From Solirubrobacteraceae bacterium (GTDB lineage: Bacteria; Actinomycetota; Thermoleophilia; Solirubrobacterales; Solirubrobacteraceae), in the NCBI GenBank assembly GCA_030690545.1, contig JAUYGN010000008.1, positions 1 to 36,445 on the forward strand: a stretch of DNA of 36,445 nucleotides. Reading direction: 5' to 3'. Both the position numbers and the translations under genes were made by a program. Under the pieces are notes generated by a model. It made no database searches. It was not told the DNA's origin and saw only the letters and a program-made list of their open reading frames with translations. Positions 31,136 through 36,445 of this stretch are shown here, one piece after another (positions within the stretch are counted from its first letter, which is position 1; each line of letters begins with the position of its first letter).

Positions 31136-31459
31136 TCAGTCCTCCGCGACCGTGCGGGCAAGGGCGGCGAGGCGGTCGTCCCACTGGTCGCCGACGGCGG
31201 TCATCCAGGCGATCGCGTCCTCGAGCGGTGCGGGGGTGGCCTGGAAGCGCGTCTCGCGGCCGACGCGCTCGGGATCGACGAGGCGCGCCTGCTCGAGCAG
31301 CGCGAGGTGCTTGGCGACGGCCTGGCGCGTGACCGGCAGGCGCGCGGCGAGCTCCGTCGCCGTCGCCGCCTCGCCGGACGCGATCGAGCGCAGCACGGCG
31401 CGCCTCGTCGGGTCGGCGAGCGCCGTGAAGACCGCCTGCTCGCGCTCGGCTGCCGTCAT
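31136..31459 (-). CDS. ArsR-family transcriptional repressor
   Basis: 107 residues with a winged helix: FTALADPTRRAVLRSIASG, then TATELAARLPVTRQAVAKHLALLEQARLV (recognition helix near residues 41-55) and the wing GRETRFQATPAP. This is the ArsR subgroup that sits next to SRPBCC/AHSA1 genes (no metal-binding Cys pair is present). It follows the SRPBCC gene by 43 nt on the same strand. It probably binds the two GCAAC-N6-GTTGC sites at 32001-32058 and so controls its own operon and perhaps clpP. ATG 31459 starts the family sequence; upstream frame is non-family. Confidence 0.87.
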   Translation of the reverse strand: MTAAEREQAVFTALADPTRRAVLRSIASGEAATATELAARLPVTRQAVAKHLALLEQARLVDPERVGRETRFQATPAPLEDAIAWMTAVGDQWDDRLAALARTVAED

Positions 31460-31502
31460 CGCTCGGGCTGCCTCGTCTCTCGTCGAGCCGGGTCGGTCGG
31501 GA

Positions 31503-31982
31503 TCACGCGGCGACGAGGTCGTTCGTGCGCCGCAGGCGCTCGAGCGCCGGCTCCCAGTCGAGCGTCGTGAGGACGTGCGCGTGGCCGATCGCCAGGCTCG
31601 GCGACGCCGTCGCGGCGGCGCCGCTGCGTGCTCGTGGGCCGCGGCTCGCGCCGCCCGACCACGGCGAGCCGCAGATCGGCATGCCGGCATAGCCGCTCTC
31701 GACGACGACGATCCGCGTGCCTTCGGGGACGGCGACGAGATCGACCTCGACGAGCGTCGCGAGCGCGTCGGGCGCGTGCCACCAGAACGAGAGGTGCTCG
31801 CCGGCGCGGACGTCCTGCACCGTCGCCCAGCGCGTCTCGCCGTCGCGCAGCGTCAGCTCGCCCTCGGCGCCGGGCTCGAGCTCGAGCGAGCCGTCGTCGG
31901 TGAGCCAGCGCTCGAGGTCGCAGACGGCGTCCCAGGCCGACTCGGGGTCGACGGGGAGGGTGATCTCGCGGGTGACGTCCAT
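31503..31982 (-). CDS. SRPBCC (AHSA1-like) domain protein
   Basis: 159 residues with a START/Bet v1-type fold: REITLPVDPESAWDAVCDLERWL at the N-terminus, LRDGETRWATVQDVRAGEHLSFWWHAPD in the middle, and the long C-terminal helix HVLTTLDWEPALERLRR. ATG 31982 has AAAGGAG 7 nt upstream. It is the first gene of a two-gene unit with the ArsR repressor, an arrangement widespread in actinobacteria. Such proteins bind a hydrophobic ligand; the ligand is unknown. A Ser/Gly/Ala-rich insertion (near residues 108-130) breaks the usual domain. Confidence 0.82.
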   Translation of the reverse strand: MDVTREITLPVDPESAWDAVCDLERWLTDDGSLELEPGAEGELTLRDGETRWATVQDVRAGEHLSFWWHAPDALATLVEVDLVAVPEGTRIVVVESGYAGMPICGSPWSGGASRGPRARSGAAATASPSLAIGHAHVLTTLDWEPALERLRRTNDLVAA

Positions 31983-32000
31983 CGACGGCTCCTTTGTCGT

Positions 32001-32016
32001 GCAACTGATTGGTTGC
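32001..32016. promoter_or_regulatory. ArsR-type operator, copy 1
   Basis: GCAACTGATTGGTTGC: arms GCAAC/GTTGC. It lies just downstream of the minus-strand -10 (TAGCAT at 32022-32017) of the SRPBCC-ArsR unit, a position where a repressor would block initiation. Confidence 0.7.
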
Positions 32017-32046
32017 ATGCTACCGTGCTGCCTCGGCAAAATGCAA
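32017..32046 (-). promoter_or_regulatory. Promoter of the SRPBCC-ArsR unit
   Basis: On the minus strand TTGCAT (32046-32041) and TAGCAT (32022-32017) are separated by 18 bp. The -35 overlaps operator copy 2, and the -10 abuts copy 1. Confidence 0.6.
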
Positions 32047-32058
32047 CCTAATGGTTGC
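32043..32058. promoter_or_regulatory. ArsR-type operator, copy 2
   Basis: GCAACCTAATGGTTGC: perfect 6-bp arms GCAACC/GGTTGC around TAAT. It covers the minus-strand -35 and lies 27 nt before the clpP start, so it could control both directions. Confidence 0.7.
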
Positions 32059-32084
32059 GCAACCCGAGAGGAGCTCGATCCCAC

Positions 32085-32678
32085 ATGCCCCTTGTCCCGA
32101 TGGTCGTGCAGCAGGATGGGCGCGGCGAGCGCTCGTTCGACATCTACAGCCGCCTGCTCAACGAGCGGATCGTCTTCCTCGGCCAGGCGATCGACGACGA
32201 GATCGCGAATCTCCTCGTCGCCCAGCTGCTGCACCTCGAGGCCGCCGACCCCGATCGCGACATCGCGCTGTACGTCAACTCGCCCGGCGGGCAGGTCTAC
32301 GCGGGCCTGGCGATCTACGACACGATGCAGTCGATCGCCTGCGACGTGCAGACGATCTGCGCCGGCGTCGCGATGTCGATGGCGGCGCTCGTCCTCGCCG
32401 CCGGCGCGCCCGGCAAGCGCCTGACGCTGCCCAACGGCCGGATGCTCATCCACCAGCCGACCGGGGGATACCAGGGCCAGTCGTCGGACATCGAGATCCA
32501 TGCCCGCGAGACGCTCGCGCTGCGCACCCAGCTCGACGCGCTCTACGCCAAGCACACCGGCCAGAGCGCCGAGCAGGTCAACGCCGACTCCGAGCGCGAC
32601 CGCTACATGACGCCCGAGGAGGCCGTCGCCTACGGGCTCGTCGATCGGATCGTCGAGCCGCGAACCCACGCGACGTGA
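32085..32678 (+). CDS. clpP: ATP-dependent Clp protease proteolytic subunit (ClpP)
   Basis: Serine protease subunit that forms the tetradecameric chamber working with Clp ATPases. 197 residues with [19 protein letters not shown], the oxyanion strand [17 protein letters not shown], the catalytic Ser in [15 protein letters not shown], His in MLIHQPTGG, and the Asp in [24 protein letters not shown] 32085 follows GAGAGGAG. It stands alone, with no clpX or second clpP adjacent, and is divergent from an SRPBCC-ArsR pair across an operator region. Housekeeping clpP usually sits with tig/clpX, so this is probably an additional, regulated ClpP. Confidence 0.93.
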   Translation: MPLVPMVVQQDGRGERSFDIYSRLLNERIVFLGQAIDDEIANLLVAQLLHLEAADPDRDIALYVNSPGGQVYAGLAIYDTMQSIACDVQTICAGVAMSMAALVLAAGAPGKRLTLPNGRMLIHQPTGGYQGQSSDIEIHARETLALRTQLDALYAKHTGQSAEQVNADSERDRYMTPEEAVAYGLVDRIVEPRTHAT

Positions 32679-32777
32679 CCGCGACCGGTCGAGCGGCGTC
32701 CAGGTGTGCCTCAGGACATGCTCGTCGCCACTCGACCGTCGGCGTCTCGCAGAACGGCGCTCGTGGCGCCGCTCGGG

Positions 32778-32783
32778 TACCGT
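32778..32783 (+). promoter_or_regulatory. Probable -10 element for leaderless dehydrogenase transcript
   Basis: TACCGT stands 6 nt before the ATG at 32790; the GGGAG between them is too close to act as a ribosome-binding site. Confidence 0.45.
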
Positions 32784-32789
32784 CGGGAG

Positions 32790-34106
32790 ATGCCTGCCAG
32801 CGAGTCCACCGGTGCCGCCGACGACGCCGGACGCGAGGACGACGTCGGCGCGGGCCAGGAGTGGGGCTCCACGCTCTATCGCGTCGCCGCCGACCAGTTC
32901 GATCGCGCGGGCGCGCTGCTCGATCTCGAGCCCGAGTTCGTCACCCGGCTCGGCCACCCCCGGCGCTCGCTCGTCGTGAACTTCCCGGTGCGGCTGGACT
33001 CCGGCCAGGTCCTCGGCCTGACCGGCTACCGCGTCCAGCACACGCTCACGATGGGGCCGACGAAGGGCGGCTTTCGCTACGGGCCCGACGTCTCGCTCGG
33101 CGAATGCGCGGCGCTCGCGATGTGGATGACCTGGAAGTGCGCGCTGCTCGGGCTGCCCTACGGCGGCGCCAAGGGCGGCGTGCGCTGCACGCCCGGCGAG
33201 CTCAGCGTCGGTGAGCTCGAGCGCGTGACCCGCCGCTATGCGGCCGAGCTGATCCCCGTGATCGGAGCCGACCGCGACATCCCCGCGCCCGACATGGGCA
33301 CCGGCGAGCGCGAGATGGCGTGGTTCATGGACACGTATTCGCAGATGGTCGGTCACTCGGTCTTCGAGATCGTCACCGGCAAGCCCGTCGCGCTGGGCGG
33401 GACGACCGGCCGGCGCGAGGCGACCGGCCTCGGCGTCGTCTACGTGACGGAGGCCGTCTGCGAGCGCATCGGCCTGGACCTGCGCGAGGCGCGCGTCGCG
33501 ATCCAGGGCTTCGGCAACGTCGGAGCCGTCGCCGCGGCTGAGCTGTCGGCGATCGGCGCCCGCGTCGTGGCGGTCTCCGACACGTCAGGAGGAATCGTCG
33601 ACCACGACGGCCTGGACATCGCGGCGGTCGCGCGCTGGGTCGCGGTGCACGGCGTCCTCGCGGACTACCCGCACGCGGACCATCTCGGGCCCGCGGAGGT
33701 GCTCGAGGTGCCCTGTGACATCGTCATCCCGGCCGCGCTCGAGCAGCAGATCACCGAGCACAACGCCGACCGGCTGCAATGCCAGCTCGTCGTCGAGGCC
33801 GCCAACGGCCCGACGACCCCGGAAGGCGAGGTGATCCTGCGCTCGCGCGGGATCCTCGTCGTGCCCGACGTGCTCGCCAACGCCGGCGGCGTGACGGTCT
33901 CCTACTTCGAGTGGGTGCAGGACCACCAGCGCTACTCCTGGGACGAGCTCGACGTGCGGGAGCGCCTGCGCCGCCAGCTGCGCGCCGCGTTCACGCGCGT
34001 CACCGATGCCGCCGACCGGCTCGACTGCGACTGGCGGATGGCGGCGCTGTCGGTCGCGATCGAGCGCGTCGCGGAGGCTGCGCGCGTGCGCGGGATCTAT
34101 CCGTAG
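32790..34106 (+). CDS. Glutamate/leucine-type dehydrogenase
   Basis: NAD(P)-dependent oxidative deamination of glutamate (or a related amino acid) to the 2-oxo acid. 438 residues in the GDH layout: VNFPVRLDSGQVLGLTGYRVQH, MGPTKGGFRYGPDVSL, the catalytic Lys in LPYGGAKGGVRC, the Asp in DIPAPDMGTGEREMAW, the Rossmann GFGNVGAVAAAELSAIG, and the C-terminal VVEAANGPTTPEGEVIL, VVPDVLANAGGVTVSYFEWVQ. These last blocks are typical of hexameric NAD-GDH of the archaeal/actinobacterial type. I chose ATG 32790 on the leaderless -10 box; the frame is open upstream to 32706. Confidence 0.9.
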   Translation: MPASESTGAADDAGREDDVGAGQEWGSTLYRVAADQFDRAGALLDLEPEFVTRLGHPRRSLVVNFPVRLDSGQVLGLTGYRVQHTLTMGPTKGGFRYGPDVSLGECAALAMWMTWKCALLGLPYGGAKGGVRCTPGELSVGELERVTRRYAAELIPVIGADRDIPAPDMGTGEREMAWFMDTYSQMVGHSVFEIVTGKPVALGGTTGRREATGLGVVYVTEAVCERIGLDLREARVAIQGFGNVGAVAAAELSAIGARVVAVSDTSGGIVDHDGLDIAAVARWVAVHGVLADYPHADHLGPAEVLEVPCDIVIPAALEQQITEHNADRLQCQLVVEAANGPTTPEGEVILRSRGILVVPDVLANAGGVTVSYFEWVQDHQRYSWDELDVRERLRRQLRAAFTRVTDAADRLDCDWRMAALSVAIERVAEAARVRGIYP

Positions 34107-34145
34107 CGCCCGCATCGCGTCCGCGGCGCCAGGCGGGCAGCGATG

Positions 34146-34706
34146 CTAGTGGCGTTCCTCGCCGGTCGCCGCCGGCGGTCGCGACTCCTCGGCGAGCGAG
34201 GTGATCGCCAGCGCGCCGCGGGCCGCCTCCTCGAGCACGCCCGTCGCCTCGTCGAGCGAGCGCGCGTAGAGCTCGACGAGCAGGTGGACGACGATCTTGT
34301 CGGCGTCGTGCTTGTGGAAGCGCACGTGGGTGAAGAACTCGCGCGTGCCGAAGTCGCCGAAGGCCGCATAGGAGAGCGCGTCGCCGGCGTCCGGACCGGA
34401 GCACGTCTCGACGTCGTCGGCCTCGACCGTCACGGTGCATGACGCCACCCACGGCGTTCCGGCGATCATCCGCTCCCAGCGATCCTCGATCGGCTCGACG
34501 CGGCCGTTGTGAAAGCCGAGGTGCGGCTGGTCGTGCATGCATTCCAGGCATTGCACGACGGCCTCCTGCAGCTCGTCGACCGGCTCGGTCCGCTCACCGG
34601 TCTCGGGGTCGATCTTGTGGATCCCCTCGTAGTGCACCTGAACTTCCAGATCCGTCGACCAGCAGCGATAGCAGCGCAGCCACGAGCGGGCTTCGTGTGC
34701 CTCCAT
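34146..34706 (-). CDS. Hypothetical protein with two CxxC motifs
   Basis: 186 residues. An N-terminal zinc-ribbon-like arrangement: CYRC at residues 12-15 and CLEC at about 53-56. The middle has GTPWVASCTVTVEADDVETCSG, and the C-terminal helical half (DKIVVHLLVELYARSLDEATGVLEEAARG) looks like an amphipathic helix bundle. ATG 34706 follows TACCAT by 8 nt on the minus strand (leaderless type). I do not recognise the family. It converges on the dehydrogenase gene. Confidence 0.65.
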   Translation of the reverse strand: MEAHEARSWLRCYRCWSTDLEVQVHYEGIHKIDPETGERTEPVDELQEAVVQCLECMHDQPHLGFHNGRVEPIEDRWERMIAGTPWVASCTVTVEADDVETCSGPDAGDALSYAAFGDFGTREFFTHVRFHKHDADKIVVHLLVELYARSLDEATGVLEEAARGALAITSLAEESRPPAATGEERH

Positions 34707-34714
34707 GCGCGGTC

Positions 34715-34720
34715 ATGGTA
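34715..34720 (-). promoter_or_regulatory. Probable -10 element for leaderless CxxC-protein transcript
   Basis: Minus-strand TACCAT stands 8 nt before ATG 34706, with no Shine-Dalgarno. Confidence 0.4.
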
Positions 34721-34726
34721 GTAGCC

Positions 34727-34941
34727 CTATCCGAACGTGAACGCGAACCCGCTCACGCCCGGATCCAGTCGCAGCGTCAGCACGCGCTCGGCGAGCGCCT
34801 CGCGCTTGACGAGGCCGTACAGGCGCTGGCCGCGCACGGTCGCGACGCCGTCGCGCACGTCGCCGGCAGGACCGGCAGGATGCACGGCGTGATCGCCGTT
34901 GCGCCACCGGCCGGAAATGCGAGGGCGAGCAGGAGGACCAT
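34727..34941 (-). pseudogene. Remnant of a DipZ/CcdA-like cytochrome c biogenesis or thiol-redox membrane protein
   Basis: From ATG 34941 the frame reads MVLLLALAFPAGGATAITPC followed by ILPVLPA, the classic first membrane segment of CcdA/DsbD/DipZ proteins with its PC-x-LP-x-LPA motif. It then runs into low-complexity sequence and stops. In another frame the segment up to 34727 reads RGQRLYGLVKREALAERVLT followed by LRLDPGVSGFAFTFG, a typical end of DipZ-type proteins (PGV-x-AFTFG). So the two ends of a protein of about 550-600 residues lie within 215 bp and out of frame: a large internal deletion. Family identity is by motif; the interpretation is inference. Confidence 0.6.
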
Positions 34942-35046
34942 GCGCTGAGGACCAGTTCTCGCGGACGGCCGTCACGGATGCATGACGGCCGCGTCGTGCA
35001 GCGCTCGGGCGCCACGAGGGTGGGTGCCAAGCCGGGATCAATCATC

Positions 35047-35052
35047 TAGGCT
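35047..35052 (+). promoter_or_regulatory. Probable -10 element before the membrane-anchored protein
   Basis: TAGGCT stands 9 nt before ATG 35062 in an AT-richer patch (ATCAATCATCTAGGCT); no Shine-Dalgarno. Confidence 0.45.
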
Positions 35053-35061
35053 GCCCCGCCT

Positions 35062-35607
35062 ATGAAGAAGGTCGTCTCCGTCGTGGCCGCACCGTTTCGC
35101 GCGCTCGGCAAGCTCCTGATGTGGCTGCTGCGCCGGCTCTCGGTCCTCGGCAAGCCGCTGGCCAAGCTCGGCAAGCTGCGCGGCAAGGCGCGGATCGTCG
35201 TCTACGGCCTGCTCGCCGTCGCCATCGTGGGCGCCGTCGTCGTGCTCAGGCCGGCGCCCGATCAGGACGAGCGCGTCCGCGAGACGCTCGACCGCTACGC
35301 GGAGGCGACGCGCGACAAGGATTACCAGACGATCTGCGACAACCTCTACGCCGCCGATCTCGTCGAACGCGTGCGCGCCGCCGGCCTGCCCTGCGAGGTG
35401 GCGCTGCAGACCGGTCTCGAGGAGCGCCGCAACCCGCGCCTGGAGGTGCTCGGCATCGAGGTCAACGGCGATCAGGCGCTCGCCCGCGTGCGCTCCACGG
35501 CGGCCGGCGAAGTCGCCTCGACGGACATCGTGCGCCTCGTCGACGAGGCCGGCGGCTGGCGCATCGCGTCGCTGACCGAGCCCGGCGCCACGCTCGCGAC
35601 GCCCTGA
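35062..35607 (+). CDS. Membrane-anchored protein with NTF2/SnoaL-like extracytoplasmic domain
   Basis: 181 residues. A basic, amphipathic N-terminus (about 1-44) is followed by one membrane segment (IVVYGLLAVAIVGAVVVL, about 45-62), then a domain beginning DERVRETLDRYAEATRDKDYQTICDNL, with LEVLGIEVNGDQALARVRS and a closing GGWRIASL. The helix-then-strand pattern ending in W-R-I is that of DUF4878/NTF2-like lipoproteins that assess small ligands or act as scaffolds. Two Cys (in TICDN and LPCEV) could form a disulfide outside the cell. The family is a pattern-based guess. Confidence 0.65.
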   Translation: MKKVVSVVAAPFRALGKLLMWLLRRLSVLGKPLAKLGKLRGKARIVVYGLLAVAIVGAVVVLRPAPDQDERVRETLDRYAEATRDKDYQTICDNLYAADLVERVRAAGLPCEVALQTGLEERRNPRLEVLGIEVNGDQALARVRSTAAGEVASTDIVRLVDEAGGWRIASLTEPGATLATP

Positions 35608-35647
35608 GCGCTCGCTGGGCGCAGTGCTTCCGAGCCGCCGCGCGGGC

Positions 35648-35815
35648 TCAGCGCTTGAGCATCACGTAGACGGCTGCCAGTGCAAAGGCGATCATGCCGA
35701 ACGACAGCGCCGTGCCGAGGTTCGCGGCGCCGGCGACCTGTGCGACGAGCGTGGCGACGACGAACGCGCCGATCATCAGCGCGAGGTCGACGAGCAGGTC
35801 GCGGGGGCGGTTCAT
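35648..35815 (-). CDS. Small two-helix membrane protein (55 aa)
   Basis: ATG 35815 overlaps the stop of the upstream GTPase gene (ATGA), so translation is coupled. The product, MNRPRDLLVDLALMIGAFVV to AAVYVMLKR, has two hydrophobic segments (about 10-28 and 33-51) and a basic C-terminus. Similar small hydrophobic proteins often trail operons; no family recognised. Its frame is clean from start to stop, and the two predicted helices are of full membrane length. Confidence 0.6.
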   Translation of the reverse strand: MNRPRDLLVDLALMIGAFVVATLVAQVAGAANLGTALSFGMIAFALAAVYVMLKR

Positions 35816-36445
35816 GGCGCCATCATCGCTTCCAGCGCACCGGTGAGCGCCGGGACGTCGAGCGCGGCGTCCTGCTCGTCGAGCCGCTTGCGCGCCGTGC
35901 GCTGACCGCCGAGCGAGCGCAGCCCGCGTTCGCCGTGCTCGGCGACGAAGTCGGCCAGCGCGCTCGCGCGCCGCGCGGCGAGCCTGCGCGTGGGCACGTC
36001 GAGCTGCTCGCGGTGCTCGTCGAGCGCAGCGACGAGCGTGTCGACGCCTGTCGCCGGCGGCAGCGAGCTGACCGCGACGACCTGCGTCCGCTTGGCGCCG
36101 AGCGAGCGCAGCGCGGCGTTGAGGTCGCGCTGGGAGCGCAGCGCGACCGTGCCGAGGTCGGCCTTCGTGACGACGAGCACGTCCGGGATCTCCATGATCC
36201 CGGACTTCAGGAACTGCAGGACATCGCCGCCGCCGGGCTGGATCACGACCGCGACGGTATCGGCTACCTCCGAGACGTCGGTCTCCGATTGCCCGACGCC
36301 GACCGTCTCGACGACGACGACGTCGAACGCGGCCGCCAGCGCATGGGCCGCCGCGCGCGTCGCCGGCGCGAGGCCGCCGAGCCGCCCTCCGGCGGCCATC
36401 GAGCGGACGAAGACGCCGCTGTCGGCCGGGTCGGCCGCGATCCGC
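35812..36445 (-). CDS. MeaB/ArgK-type P-loop GTPase, partial (runs off right edge)
   Basis: G-protein chaperone of adenosylcobalamin-dependent acyl-CoA mutases (methylmalonyl-CoA mutase family). The visible C-terminal 210 residues start in RIAADPADSGVFVRSMAAGG and continue with VVVVETVGVGQSETDVSEVAD (G3-like region), VVTKADLG (NKxD variant TKAD) and a C-terminal helical region (RRLAARRASALADFV). The P-loop lies outside the window. The 3' end overlaps the small membrane protein gene. It suggests a B12 mutase gene nearby, outside the window, which would fit methylmalonyl- or ethylmalonyl-CoA metabolism with the malyl-CoA lyase. Confidence 0.87.
   Translation of the reverse strand, partial: RIAADPADSGVFVRSMAAGGRLGGLAPATRAAAHALAAAFDVVVVETVGVGQSETDVSEVADTVAVVIQPGGGDVLQFLKSGIMEIPDVLVVTKADLGTVALRSQRDLNAALRSLGAKRTQVVAVSSLPPATGVDTLVAALDEHREQLDVPTRRLAARRASALADFVAEHGERGLRSLGGQRTARKRLDEQDAALDVPALTGALEAMMAP

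Noticed and set aside
31503-33356. 617-codon minus-strand frame covering clpP and part of the dehydrogenase
   Set aside because: Only its last 160 codons (from ATG 31982) are a real SRPBCC gene; the rest is antisense to clpP and the dehydrogenase.

Overview
The window is high-GC, gene-dense actinobacterial DNA (Actinomycetota) with no rRNA, tRNA or CRISPR array that I could see. It falls into two parts with different character. Positions 1 to about 17.9 kb carry mobile-element debris, palindromic repeats inside and between genes, beta-oxidation genes and a mixed accessory region. Positions about 17.9 to 36.4 kb have higher GC and a strong preference for CGC/GCG-type codons. Their gene content (GTP-dependent PEP carboxykinase, secreted NAD-x-x-DG repeat proteins, malyl-CoA lyase) recalls Solirubrobacterales/Thermoleophilia. 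The repeats of the first part are not seen in the second. The change seems to fall within or just after the acyl-CoA dehydrogenase at 16.7-17.9 kb, so a chimeric contig or recombination point should be considered.

Layout of the first part. An ISL3-type transposase enters from the left edge (to 850) with its terminal repeat at 860-879, followed by about 1.1 kb of degraded insertion-sequence sequence and a 70-bp inverted-repeat element. A tightly packed operon (1980-7816) then encodes three acyl-CoA dehydrogenases (AliB-like, short/branched-chain-like, glutaryl-CoA dehydrogenase), a thiolase and a 3-hydroxyacyl-CoA dehydrogenase. This is a CoA-thioester pathway that can take a dicarboxylic or alicyclic acyl-CoA through glutaryl-CoA to acetyl-CoA. 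Next come a pafB-pafC-like WYL regulator pair, whose first gene carries two in-frame palindromic insertions, a convergent hicA-hicB toxin-antitoxin pair, a membrane glycan pair (GT-C-like protein plus GtrB-like glycosyltransferase), a secreted SGNH-like protein, and an Mrr-type nuclease domain fused to an acyl-CoA-binding protein domain (15035-15733). That fusion is the most striking gene of the window. A membrane protein and another acyl-CoA dehydrogenase finish this part.

Layout of the second part. An SCP2-like protein and a PAS-PAS-PP2C (SpoIIE/RsbU) phosphatase precede a minus-strand set of SucC-like and SucD-like CoA-ligase subunits and a small FixX-like ferredoxin. A DedA protein with a degenerate PAP2-like C-terminus lies between these and a malyl-CoA lyase diverging from a MaoC hydratase. 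Together with PEP carboxykinase and a MeaB-type GTPase this suggests C4/C5 acyl-CoA metabolism (malyl-, methylmalyl- or citramalyl-CoA). Two secreted paralogues follow, one frameshifted. Then come PEP carboxykinase with a coupled 20-codon ORF, an SRPBCC-ArsR pair divergent from clpP around two operator copies, a Glu/Leu-type dehydrogenase, a zinc-ribbon-like protein, a deletion remnant of a DipZ-like gene, two small membrane proteins and the partial GTPase at the right edge.

Many genes here begin 6-9 nt after a TANNNT hexamer, which points to frequent leaderless transcription.
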